Below, in pieces: positions 15,345-24,681 of a stretch of 64,000 bases of DNA. Both the position numbers and the translations under genes were made by a program. Origin of the DNA: Variovorax boronicumulans (lineage in GTDB: Bacteria > Pseudomonadota > Gammaproteobacteria > Burkholderiales > Burkholderiaceae_C); contig NZ_JAAAFX010000004.1 of the NCBI RefSeq assembly GCF_019352895.1, forward strand, positions 1,972,245-2,036,244, read 5' to 3'. The stretch's first letter is position 1. Every line of letters starts with the position of its first letter. The notes under the pieces are model-generated. The model was not told where the DNA came from. It saw only the letters and a program-made list of their open reading frames with translations, and did no database searches.

Positions 15345-18300
15345 ATGGACAACACGATCGACATCAAGGTCAGAACCGGCGTCACCGGAACGGATGGCGT
15401 GCGCGACCTCCGTCAGGAAGTCGATGGCCTGGGCAACGCGCTGGGCGGCGAGCTCAAGCAGCAGGCCGACCAGGTCACGGCCGCACTGGAAGCTCTCGGA
15501 GCCAAGGCTCAAGCAGCCACGGAGCTGCAGCAGCTTGCCAACGACGCTCAAGCGCTCGTCGTGGAGTTGGCAGAAGTCAACACGACCCTTCAGGGCTTGG
15601 AAGGCCAGCTGCCCCAGGCCGCGAGCGCCATGTCCCGCCTGGCTGTCGCCGAGAGCGAGGCTCGCACCGCGGTGCAGGCCGCCAGCCAGGAGCTGGACGA
15701 GCAGCGCCAGGCGCTCGCCACGCTGCGGGACACGTACACGGGCGCTGAGCGTCGCACCACCGAGTACAAGGAGGCGAACACGCAGCTGCAGGCGTCCGTC
15801 CAGGCCGCCACGCAGGCGCTCGAAGAGCGGAGCGCCGACCTGCGCGTCGTCGAGACCGCGACCAAGCTGGTGAAAGAGGCCGAATCCAGTCTGCACACCG
15901 AGTACGAGCGCGCAAGCGCGGCGCTCTCACGCGTCAACACCGCCGTAGTGGAGAACAACACCGAGCTGGCAACGGCCTCAGATCGAGCCCGCGAACTGGG
16001 CGTCGACGTGGCGCACCTGGCCGACGCCGAACGTCAGCTCGCTGCCGAAGCCGAGCGCGCGACCGCCAGCGCTCGCGAACTGGTCACCGCTATGGTCGCC
16101 GCGCAGTGGCAGAAGGAGGCGCACGAGATCGTCGAGGCTGCAGAGGCTGCACAGCGCCTGGCGCGCCAGACGCAGATCCTGGCTGAGGCGCAGCGTGAGC
16201 TGGAGGCACAGAAGGCCTTCGATCGTCAGTACGAGGCGTCGCAGAAGCTTTCGGCCGCAGGCGAGCAGGTGCGCATGTACACGGCGCTGTGGGACCAGCT
16301 CGAGCGCGAGGAGCGCGAGGCGGCCGACACGGCGCAGCAGACCGCGCAGCGCCTGCAGCAGGCCTTCGGCACGGTGGGCGTGCGCAGCGCGCAGGATCTC
16401 GTCCTGGAGATCGCCAACGTCCGCACCAGCCTGTCCACCATCGCGAACTCGGGCACCCTGGCCGGGAAGGAACTGCAATCCGCTTTCGCAACGGGCAATG
16501 CGCGCGTCAAGGAGCTGGAGAGGGATCTGCGCGCAGCTCGCGGCGAGCTGACGCTGGCCGATCGCGCCGCGGGCCTGTTTAAAGGCACGATGAGCCAGTT
16601 CGCTGGGGGTTCGCTGATCGCCAACGGCATCAGCAACCTCGCGAGCAGGGTCATGTCGATGGGGGCCGAGTTCCTTACGGCCAACTCGAAGGCCGAACAA
16701 CTGCGCCGCGGCCTCACAGCGATCTATGGCAGCGCGGCGATCGCCGACGCCCAGATCGACATCCTGCGCGGCACCGCCACGCGTTTCGGGGTGTCGGTCG
16801 CCAGCATCTCCGATTCGTTCGTCAAGTTCAGCGCGTCGGCCAAAGAGTCGAAGATTCCGCTGAGCGTCGTCAACGAGTTGTTCACCAACCTGGTTGGCGC
16901 GTCGGCGACGCTCGGCCTGAGCGGTGAGCGCGTGGGCCTGATGCTCGACGCACTGGGCCAGATGGCGGGCAAGGGCGTGGTCAGCATGGAGGAGCTGCGT
17001 CAGCAACTGGGCGACTCGCTGCCAGGCGCACTGGCGCTGACCGCCAAGGGTCTCAATCTGACCGAGCGCGAGCTGATCAAGCTGGTGGAGAGCGGCGGCC
17101 TGTTGGCGCGCGACCTGTTCCCAGCCTTGTCGACTTCGCTCAAGTCGCTGAGCGGCGATGCCAGCACCATGACGACCATCTGGGGCGGCCTCACGAATGC
17201 GGGCAGCCTCACCGCCACCACTGTCGGCGATACCGGCGTCTGGGACATCCTGAAGGTTGCGCTGAAGGCGGTAGCGGTACCGCTGGGCGCGTTGGCCGTC
17301 GGCTTCTCGGTTGTCACCGATGCAGTGCTCACTTCCGTGCGGGTCGTCTCAAGTGCCGTGGCCGCGATGGTCTCGGGCGACTTCAAGAGCCTCGGCGCGA
17401 CCGTCCAGAAGCTGACCGACGACGCCGTCGCCAGGCAGACCAAGCTCATCGACGCTTACAAGGGCGTTGTCCTTGGGGCCGAAGCGGCTGCGCCAGCCCA
17501 CGCTGCAGCCGGCCAGGCGGCGACGCAATCCGGCCAGGCTGCGGTCCAGGCCGGGCAGAACATGCAGGCCGCGGCAGGATCTGTCACCGTCAACGCCGAT
17601 GCGCACCGCGGCGCGGCCGCAGCGGCTTTAAGCAACGCCACAGCACAGTCCGCAGCTGGCGCAGCCGCTCTTGCGTCGGGCACGGCAGCCGGCACCGGCA
17701 CGCCGTCGTGGCAGCGGCTTCGCATCCAATTGGACGAGACCCTCAAGACGGCGGAGCAAGGTGCTGCGGTGAAGGACAAGCTCGCCAAGGCGACTGACCT
17801 GGCCGGCCAGGCTGCGATGGAGAACGCGCGCCTGACTGGGAACGAGCGCGTCGCGCTCACCGAGGCAGCATTCGCCGCCTCGAACAACGCCACCGCGCTG
17901 CAGGCTGCGTCCGAGGTGCGCACGCGCGGCGTGGCCGAAGCGGTGCGGCTGCGCGATGCCCTCGTCGCTGAGTCCGCTGCACGAGGCGACCCCGGTGGTG
18001 AGCGGGCCAAGGAGATCGAGGAGATCAACAAAACAATCGAGCTGCGCAGGGCGGAGGCAGAGCAGGCCACCCAGGCCGCGAGCGCGGCCAAGAACGAGGC
18101 CGCCACCCGCGCCCTGGCGCGCCAGTCCTACGAGGACAACGCTCAATCGCTCGCGCTGCTGCGCCAGGCCGTGGAAGACACCCGCAAGGCTGTGGAGGGC
18201 TACACGCTGGCCCAACGGGATGGCTATGCGACGAAGGAGCAGGTGAACGAGGCGACGCTGCGGGCTGCCTACGCTGAGGGTCTCTACAACGACGCGTTAG

Positions 18301-19241
18301 CCGATTCCCAAAAGGCGCTGGAGCGCAATGCCATTGCGATCCGCAACAAGAACACCCTGGCACAGGCCAGCCTGGAGGTCGAGATGCTCCGGGCGCGAAA
18401 CGCCGAGACGAGTGCTCGTGCACTCGGCAATGAAGCGTCCGCCCTCGACGCGGTGATCGCGCAGCGCGCCATCAACATCCGCTCGGTCCAGGCGACAGCG
18501 GACGCGATGCGGCGTGAAGCAGATGAGGCGATCTCCGCGGCACTACGCTACCGAGAAGAGTTGCGCACCACCGGCCAGATCACTGCGGAGAAGGAGGCCG
18601 AGATCCAAGCTCGCATCGACAACGCTCGTGCAAAGCAGATCGAAGCTGATGGGTCCAACGAGGTCGTCAAGGGCATCAATTTGGAGATCGATGCCATCCG
18701 CCGCAAGCGCAGTGAGTCGGCGGGCGGGGGCAACCTCACGAACAAGGAAAGCCTCGGCGTCATCGGGCCCAACCAACAGATCAAGTCGACTACCGGCAAC
18801 ACCAGGGAGGAGCGACTTGCCGGCCAGAACGCCGTCGACATGAATCTGCAGTTCCAGCTCCGAGACAAGCTCAACGCAGGCGCCCTCACGGCCGCCGACC
18901 TGGAGGACATGAAGAACGTCATCGCCTCGCTGCGGCAGCAGGACGCGGTGAATGGCAGCGCCTCCAAGATGAGTGCCGGCTTCCAGTCGCTGGAAGGCCA
19001 ACGCGACGCACAGCAATGGCAATCGGTGCGGCAGCGCCTTGAAGACGTCATGAGGCAGATGGCGCAGCAGGAAGCGGCGGCGAAGCAGGCGGCCGACCAG
19101 GCGGCTCGTCAGGTCGACGTCAACCTGAAGACCGACGGCATCTCCAAGGGCACTGTGCGGACGAACGACGACGGCGCCGCCACCCTTCAACGAATGCTGG
19201 TCGAACTCGAAAACGGCCGTCGCAACTCCGGGCGCTATTGA
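15345..19241 (+). CDS. Tail tape measure protein
   Basis: This 1298-residue protein is the longest gene in the phage. Residues 1-420 are coiled-coil-like, rich in A, E, Q, R and L. Residues about 440-615 match the classic tape measure domain (SKAEQLRRGLTAIYGSA, then LSGERVGLMLDALGQMAGKG and MEELRQQLGDSLPGAL). A hydrophobic stretch follows near 636-680, then a Q/A-rich linker near 712-785 and more coiled coil to the end. Length sets tail length; at about 1.5 angstrom per residue this predicts a tail near 190 nm. A terminator precedes the gene, and no tail-assembly chaperone gene lies before it. Confidence 0.9.
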   Translation: MDNTIDIKVRTGVTGTDGVRDLRQEVDGLGNALGGELKQQADQVTAALEALGAKAQAATELQQLANDAQALVVELAEVNTTLQGLEGQLPQAASAMSRLAVAESEARTAVQAASQELDEQRQALATLRDTYTGAERRTTEYKEANTQLQASVQAATQALEERSADLRVVETATKLVKEAESSLHTEYERASAALSRVNTAVVENNTELATASDRARELGVDVAHLADAERQLAAEAERATASARELVTAMVAAQWQKEAHEIVEAAEAAQRLARQTQILAEAQRELEAQKAFDRQYEASQKLSAAGEQVRMYTALWDQLEREEREAADTAQQTAQRLQQAFGTVGVRSAQDLVLEIANVRTSLSTIANSGTLAGKELQSAFATGNARVKELERDLRAARGELTLADRAAGLFKGTMSQFAGGSLIANGISNLASRVMSMGAEFLTANSKAEQLRRGLTAIYGSAAIADAQIDILRGTATRFGVSVASISDSFVKFSASAKESKIPLSVVNELFTNLVGASATLGLSGERVGLMLDALGQMAGKGVVSMEELRQQLGDSLPGALALTAKGLNLTERELIKLVESGGLLARDLFPALSTSLKSLSGDASTMTTIWGGLTNAGSLTATTVGDTGVWDILKVALKAVAVPLGALAVGFSVVTDAVLTSVRVVSSAVAAMVSGDFKSLGATVQKLTDDAVARQTKLIDAYKGVVLGAEAAAPAHAAAGQAATQSGQAAVQAGQNMQAAAGSVTVNADAHRGAAAAALSNATAQSAAGAAALASGTAAGTGTPSWQRLRIQLDETLKTAEQGAAVKDKLAKATDLAGQAAMENARLTGNERVALTEAAFAASNNATALQAASEVRTRGVAEAVRLRDALVAESAARGDPGGERAKEIEEINKTIELRRAEAEQATQAASAAKNEAATRALARQSYEDNAQSLALLRQAVEDTRKAVEGYTLAQRDGYATKEQVNEATLRAAYAEGLYNDALADSQKALERNAIAIRNKNTLAQASLEVEMLRARNAETSARALGNEASALDAVIAQRAINIRSVQATADAMRREADEAISAALRYREELRTTGQITAEKEAEIQARIDNARAKQIEADGSNEVVKGINLEIDAIRRKRSESAGGGNLTNKESLGVIGPNQQIKSTTGNTREERLAGQNAVDMNLQFQLRDKLNAGALTAADLEDMKNVIASLRQQDAVNGSASKMSAGFQSLEGQRDAQQWQSVRQRLEDVMRQMAQQEAAAKQAADQAARQVDVNLKTDGISKGTVRTNDDGAATLQRMLVELENGRRNSGRY

Positions 19242-19243
19242 CC

Positions 19244-19660
19244 ATGGCCACATCACTCTCCCTTGCGGCGGTAGCCATAGAACTACCTGACGACCTGATC
19301 TGGGTCGACGAGCTCGCGTGGTCGCCCATCCGGCAGAAAAAGGGCTATTCGATCGAGGGCGCGTTGATCGTCGATCGCTTCGTTTTGCAGGCGGGGCGAC
19401 CCATCACCTTGATCGGCAACGAGCGGCGCTCATGGGTTGCACGCGGGAAGTTGCTTGCACTGCAGGCCTGGGCTTCGTTGCCCACCGACCCGGTTTTCAC
19501 CTTGCGTCTGCACGGTATCGATCGTCAGGTGATCTTCGATCTCGGGGAGGCGGCCAACACGACAGAGGGAGCAGTGCGCGGAGAGCCGGTTTTCCCCTTT
19601 GCGGACCCCGAAGACGAGGACGCGTATTGCAGTGTCGAGCTGCGTTTCATGGAGATCTGA
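19244..19660 (+). CDS. Tail protein after the tape measure, unknown
   Basis: This 138-residue protein starts at ATG 19244, two bases after the tape measure stop. It is strand-rich, with a tryptophan-bearing start (LPDDLIWVDELAWSP), a central ERRSWVARGKLLALQAW and an acidic loop near the C-terminus (FADPEDEDAYC). Position suggests a distal-tail adaptor or tail-tip component. No family is recognised. Confidence 0.6.
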   Translation: MATSLSLAAVAIELPDDLIWVDELAWSPIRQKKGYSIEGALIVDRFVLQAGRPITLIGNERRSWVARGKLLALQAWASLPTDPVFTLRLHGIDRQVIFDLGEAANTTEGAVRGEPVFPFADPEDEDAYCSVELRFMEI

Positions 19661-19664
19661 CCCT

Positions 19665-21746
19665 ATGCCTATCAAAAAAGGCGACGTAAAGCTGGTGAAG
19701 AGCCGGGTGATGGACGACGTGCCGGAAGGCGGTGACGGCCCGACCGCCAACCCAGTCGAAGACGGCAAGAGCAATGCCATCTTCCCGGACATCTCCGAGA
19801 CCGATCGTGCCGCCGGCCGCGTGTCGGCGCGCAAGTTGCACGTCTGGGTGCAGTCGCCCGACACCGACACCTACCTCGGTGCGAACGTCATCGTTGCAGA
19901 GCCGCCGAACGACCCGAACGTCTCAGTGACGCTCTTCTCGACGGGCGACACCTTCGATACGCGCACGGCGGCGATCTCGCGGGTCGAAGCCTATCTTTCG
20001 ATCGGTGCGAGCTACCCCGGCTTCCTGTCGGGCAATCACATCAAGGGGCAGGCCACGCTGTCGATCTTCCAGCGCACCGCCGAGTTGCCGCCCATCGGAG
20101 GCACGTTGGCGCTGACCTGGCACGAAGCTCTGAACGACAAGTTCGTACAGTACGTGCGTGTGACTGAGGCCACAGCGACGCTCCGCACCTTCACTGACAC
20201 CGGCGGCGAATTCCAGAGATACATCCTCGAGCTGAAGCTCAGCGATCCACTGCGCGCCGACTTCACCGGCTACAACGTATCGCGCATCGATCCGACCGTC
20301 GCCGAGATGGAGCGCAGCACCAAGATCAACGGCGCCATCACCACCGACGCGGCGAAGTACGCAGGCGTCGTTCCGACCTCACAGGCAGCGCAGATCGGCG
20401 ACTTCTCGGTCAAGGCCTCCAGCATCTTCACGCAGCTCGTGCCCAGCGCGCAGATCGAGACACCGATCGCTGATGCACGCAGCAACCAACTGCTCGCCGG
20501 TGTGGTGGGCGGTGGCGCGGCGGTGTCAGTGACCGTCACCATGCCCTTCACAACGACGCAAAGCCTGTTCATCGGCGGCGCGGTGAAGCCGAACACGTTG
20601 TCTCTGTCCAATGGCGGGACCGTCCTGACGGACGTCGGCGGCCGGTTGATGAGTGCGGGCACGCAGGTCGGCGTCATCGACTACGAGAACGGCGTGCTGT
20701 CGTTGCTCACGAATGCTTTCGGCACGGGCGCGCTGACCTTCGCGCTGACCTACCAGCCGGCGCAGGTGCCGGAGGCCGTCACGCAATCGCAAGGCTTCCT
20801 CGTGACGGCAGAGAATCGATCGTTGTCCTACGTGCGCACCATCGAGCCACCGCCAGAGGCGGGCACGCTGTTTGTTGCCTACATGGTGGCGCGCCGCTGG
20901 TACGTGATCCGGGACGACGGATCTGGCGCCATTCGCGGCCCGGACACGGGCTTCGGCTCGGGGCAGCTCAACCCTTCGACAGGCACGGTGGCCGTTACGT
21001 TGGGCGCACTGCCTGACGTCGGCAGCGAGCTGATTTATCAATGGGTCGAGCCCAAGGCCGCGCGCGATGCCTCTCAGCTCACGCTCGACAACGACGGTCG
21101 CCTGTACTGGCAATTCAACACCTCGGGCCAGTCGTCGCTGGAGCCTGGCGACAAGCCGATTGTTCCGACCCGACTGGAGATCAAGTGGGTCGAGGCGGAC
21201 GGCACCACGGAGCGCACCGTCACGGACGATGGGCATGGTCGACTGATGGGATATGGCACCGGCACCGTGGGCTACGCAAAGGGCGTGATCCGGCTGAGCC
21301 CGACCACGCTTCCGCCGCGGGGCACTCAGGTGTCCGTCATTCTGGGCGCGACGACCAACGTGGTGCAGTTCGCCGGTGTGCCAGCAGTTGGCGCGAGCGG
21401 CAGCGTCACCGGGAACCTTGGCGCGTCGGATCTCGCGCCCGGTTCCGTTGGTTTCACCATGAGGGGCCTGCTGCGCTTTCGATACAAGGGCGGCCCGGTA
21501 CGCCCGTGGCGCGAATACAGCAACTGGTACTTCAGAGACGACGGCGCCGGAAACCTACTTGTTGAGACCCTCCTGAACGGAACCAACATCGTCGCCGGCT
21601 CGATCAACTACGCCACCGGCGACTTCACGATTGCGGGCAACGTCGCGATCCCCGCAGCCCAGGCGCGCAACGTCGCCGCATGGGACAACCTTTACCTCCG
21701 CGACATCCCGGCCGGCGTGATGTTGGTCGGCAACAAGCTCGCCTGA
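19665..21746 (+). CDS. Large tail protein with four ~100-residue repeats
   Basis: This is a 693-residue beta-rich protein starting at ATG 19665. Four related units begin near residues 322, 416, 520 and 624. Each opens with a DDGxG-type turn followed by a G-x-I-D/N-Y-x-x-G-x-x-x-L strand pair, for example DDGSGAIRG and DDGHGRLMGYG, with GSINYATGDFTI closing the last unit. The N-terminal 300 residues look like a separate structural domain. Repeated beta modules of this kind fit a tail-tip or fibre component. Its neighbours are other tail genes. The role in host binding is inference. Confidence 0.65.
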   Translation: MPIKKGDVKLVKSRVMDDVPEGGDGPTANPVEDGKSNAIFPDISETDRAAGRVSARKLHVWVQSPDTDTYLGANVIVAEPPNDPNVSVTLFSTGDTFDTRTAAISRVEAYLSIGASYPGFLSGNHIKGQATLSIFQRTAELPPIGGTLALTWHEALNDKFVQYVRVTEATATLRTFTDTGGEFQRYILELKLSDPLRADFTGYNVSRIDPTVAEMERSTKINGAITTDAAKYAGVVPTSQAAQIGDFSVKASSIFTQLVPSAQIETPIADARSNQLLAGVVGGGAAVSVTVTMPFTTTQSLFIGGAVKPNTLSLSNGGTVLTDVGGRLMSAGTQVGVIDYENGVLSLLTNAFGTGALTFALTYQPAQVPEAVTQSQGFLVTAENRSLSYVRTIEPPPEAGTLFVAYMVARRWYVIRDDGSGAIRGPDTGFGSGQLNPSTGTVAVTLGALPDVGSELIYQWVEPKAARDASQLTLDNDGRLYWQFNTSGQSSLEPGDKPIVPTRLEIKWVEADGTTERTVTDDGHGRLMGYGTGTVGYAKGVIRLSPTTLPPRGTQVSVILGATTNVVQFAGVPAVGASGSVTGNLGASDLAPGSVGFTMRGLLRFRYKGGPVRPWREYSNWYFRDDGAGNLLVETLLNGTNIVAGSINYATGDFTIAGNVAIPAAQARNVAAWDNLYLRDIPAGVMLVGNKLA

Positions 21747-21756
21747 GAACCACAAC

Positions 21757-23394
21757 ATGAGCGACGTCACACTCAACCCCGAAGACACGCTTGCTGCACC
21801 TCGACGAGTCAGCTTTGACTCTGTCGCCAGCCAGCTTGAGCTGTCGATCAACTTTGACCTGGAACCGGGCACAGTGTCCGGCGGCTATGGCCGGGCCGGT
21901 GGCGCGGGCGGCGGGCTGACGCTGGCCGGCGATATGGACCAGCTCCACCTGAAGACCAACCTCGCGAACTCCTTTTCGCTGTCCGGCGTGAGCTTCGAGG
22001 CAGGCGGCAAGCGCTATGTCTCCAAGGCCAACGGCGACCTGCAGGTCGACCTGTCGCCCTTCACCGGGATTGGCACCAAGGTCGGCACGCTCACGCCGGG
22101 CCTCGGCGAAGTCGTGCTTGACGCCTGGCCAGCCGGCTCCGGCTCAGCGGTCACCGACTGGCGCGGCGTGGCTTCTGCGCCCATCAATGGCCCCTTCACG
22201 CCTTTCGCCACGTATGCGGTGGTGTTCCGGATCGCAACTGCACCGGTCCGCCCCGGTAGCTTCTCCGTCCTCGGCACCATGCAGGACGGCACCACGTTCA
22301 ACTACTCGGCGGACGCGAACGGTTTCATCAACGCCGAGCGCGTCAAAGGTCGGATCAACTACACGACCGGCGTCGTGAAGCTGATCGGTGTCACGCCCGC
22401 GGCGCCCGCCGGCCGCGAGAAGATCAATGTCGAAGTGTTGGGCATCCCGGGCGTCACCGAAGTCTTCATCGACCTGATCCGACAGGAGACGCTGCGCTAC
22501 AACGCCATCGCCTTCACGTACCTGCCGCTGAATGCCGAGCTGCTGGGCATCGACGCGGTGCGCCTGCCGAGCGACGGCCGCGTGCCGATCTTCAAGCCAG
22601 GCGAGCTTGCGGTGGTCGGGCACACCGCTTCTACAGCGCCGGCCATGGCGGTCAACGGCGGCACGGTGAACGTCGGCCGTGATCGCCTGTCGCGCCTCGT
22701 CGTGAAGGGAAGCGACAACAAGATCATCGAGACTGGTTACACCGAAGACCTGGAGGCCGGCATCGTCCGATGGGCGGATGTGACCGGGTACAAGCAGCCC
22801 GTGCGCGTCGAGCACCGCGTTGAGGACATGGGCCTGGTGCGCGACGCTCAGATCGACGGCACCATCACCTTCACCCGCCCGGTGACGCACCAGTACCCGG
22901 TGGGTTCTTTCGTCTCCAGCGCGCTGCGCATTGGCGATCTCAAGGCGCGCGTCTCGGTGGTCTTCGACCAGGCTACGTGGAATGGCACCGACTTCAAGGA
23001 CGTGCCCGTTGGGGACGTTGCGCCGGCGACCTACAACACGGCGAGCTACCCGATCGTGGTCACCAACGCGGGCGCATTGACCGAGCGCTGGGCGCTGAAG
23101 TTCAAGAGCAGTTCGACGTTCGACATCATCGGAGAGCACGTCGGGAACATCGGCGAGGGCTCCATCAACACGGAGACGAAGCCGATCAATGGCATCACCG
23201 GCCAGCCCTACATGACGATCCCGCAGCTCGGCTGGGGCGGCGGCTGGGCCGCGGGCAACGTTCTGCGCATCAACACCATCGGCGCCATGTTCCCGTTCTG
23301 GATGTTGCGCACGGTACAGCAAGGCCCCGAAGCGGCGGCCGACTACTCCTTCCTCACCATCGTTCGCGGCGACGTGGACAACCCCATCGTCTAA
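21757..23394 (+). CDS. Tail structural protein related to its upstream neighbour
   Basis: This 545-residue beta-rich protein starts at ATG 21757, eleven bases after the previous stop. At about residue 183 it repeats the motif of the upstream protein (DANGFINAERVKGRINYTTG). A looser copy follows near residue 318 (SDNKIIETGYTEDLEAGIVRW). A glycine-rich stretch lies near residues 42-55. The C-terminal part (PQLGWGGGWAAGNVLRINTI) is compact and aromatic. It is probably a baseplate-hub or tail-tip structural protein; I cannot name a family. Confidence 0.6.
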   Translation: MSDVTLNPEDTLAAPRRVSFDSVASQLELSINFDLEPGTVSGGYGRAGGAGGGLTLAGDMDQLHLKTNLANSFSLSGVSFEAGGKRYVSKANGDLQVDLSPFTGIGTKVGTLTPGLGEVVLDAWPAGSGSAVTDWRGVASAPINGPFTPFATYAVVFRIATAPVRPGSFSVLGTMQDGTTFNYSADANGFINAERVKGRINYTTGVVKLIGVTPAAPAGREKINVEVLGIPGVTEVFIDLIRQETLRYNAIAFTYLPLNAELLGIDAVRLPSDGRVPIFKPGELAVVGHTASTAPAMAVNGGTVNVGRDRLSRLVVKGSDNKIIETGYTEDLEAGIVRWADVTGYKQPVRVEHRVEDMGLVRDAQIDGTITFTRPVTHQYPVGSFVSSALRIGDLKARVSVVFDQATWNGTDFKDVPVGDVAPATYNTASYPIVVTNAGALTERWALKFKSSSTFDIIGEHVGNIGEGSINTETKPINGITGQPYMTIPQLGWGGGWAAGNVLRINTIGAMFPFWMLRTVQQGPEAAADYSFLTIVRGDVDNPIV

Positions 23395-23403
23395 AGGCCC
23401 AGC

Positions 23404-24681
23404 ATGACTTCTGTTGTTGACACCTCCGTCAAACTTTTCCTCGACACCATGGCGAACGCGCCGGTGCTGACCAAGCAGCCCGGGTCTCTGGTGGCTTTGC
23501 TTGACGCTTGCCTGGTGCTCGGTTTCGACGCGAAGACCGCGACGTCGCTAACAGTGGCCGATGGCGTCGCCACGCTGCAGCACCCTGGGACGCACGCTGC
23601 AGTTCCGGACTCGGTCATCCTAGTGTCAGGTGTGACGGGTGCACTCACGGCCCTCAACGGTGAACAGAAGATCGTGAGCAAGGCGACAGGCTCTCTGACC
23701 TTCGCGACCGCCGCCCCTAACGGCACGGCGGCCGGCACGGTGGTCTTCAAGATGGCGCCGGCAGGGTGGGAGATTGTCTACACGGCCCCCGATGTCCGTG
23801 TGTACCGGTCGCTGGACCCGACCAGCTCGAAGATGCTGCTCAAGGTCGATGACACCGGCTCCAACAACCAGCCGGGTCACTGCCGAATCCGTGCCTATGA
23901 AACCATGAGCGACATCAACACCGGCACCGGCATGTTCCCGCTGGATTCGGAATTCGCCGGCACCGACAACCCGATGGACGGTCGAGGTGGCTACTGGGCC
24001 AAGGGGTACGCGCCGACTGCGGGGACGCTCCCTATCCCATGGTCGGTGTTCGCGGATTCGCGGCTGTTCTACTACGCGCCGACACCCTACGCAGCAGAGT
24101 CGACCAGCTACTCCAATCGTGTTCAAGGCAACCTGTACGGCTTCGGGGATATGAAGTCGCGACGGCTCAGCGGTGACCCTTATGCGGTTGCGCTGGCTGG
24201 TGGGCGGATGATGTCGGACGCGCAGAGTTATCACGAGCAGGGCGTTTTCAACCACAGCCAGTCGGACTACTCGCGAATCTGGATCGCCCGTGATTACACC
24301 GGCCTGGGTCAGTCCCAGGTGGTTCGGTCGATGGCCTACGGGTATTCGGGCACTGGCTTCAGCGGCGCCACCCTGGACCCATTCGGATCGTTCCCCTCCA
24401 AGTACGACGGGTCACTGCTCTACTGCGGGCGCTACCTCCGCAAGCAAAGCATCCTAGACAACACCGACTACGCCCCGCGTTGTGACGTGCCGGGCGTGTA
24501 TCACATCCTCCAAGGCACCGTCTATCCGCAACTGGGCCGCGGCACGCGCGTCCCAGGCAGCGGACCCGTGCTCGGCCGCACTTTGTATGCTCAGATGGGC
24601 GCATCGTCGACCACTGATCCAACGAGTTCGCCCACCTCAGTGAGTGTCTTCTTGATGGACGTCACGGGGCCTTGGCGGTGA
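23404..24681 (+). CDS. Tail protein, possible receptor-facing structural protein
   Basis: This is a 425-residue protein. The first 120 residues are beta-rich with a conserved-looking phrase VYTAPDVRVYRSLDP afterwards. The middle is rich in Tyr, Ser, Gly and Asp (FADSRLFYYAPTPYAAES, then RVQGNLYGFGDMKSRR), which is common in tail proteins that form exposed beta structures. Its stop overlaps the start of the next gene. It may be part of the tail tip; no enzymatic motif is visible. Confidence 0.6.
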   Translation: MTSVVDTSVKLFLDTMANAPVLTKQPGSLVALLDACLVLGFDAKTATSLTVADGVATLQHPGTHAAVPDSVILVSGVTGALTALNGEQKIVSKATGSLTFATAAPNGTAAGTVVFKMAPAGWEIVYTAPDVRVYRSLDPTSSKMLLKVDDTGSNNQPGHCRIRAYETMSDINTGTGMFPLDSEFAGTDNPMDGRGGYWAKGYAPTAGTLPIPWSVFADSRLFYYAPTPYAAESTSYSNRVQGNLYGFGDMKSRRLSGDPYAVALAGGRMMSDAQSYHEQGVFNHSQSDYSRIWIARDYTGLGQSQVVRSMAYGYSGTGFSGATLDPFGSFPSKYDGSLLYCGRYLRKQSILDNTDYAPRCDVPGVYHILQGTVYPQLGRGTRVPGSGPVLGRTLYAQMGASSTTDPTSSPTSVSVFLMDVTGPWR

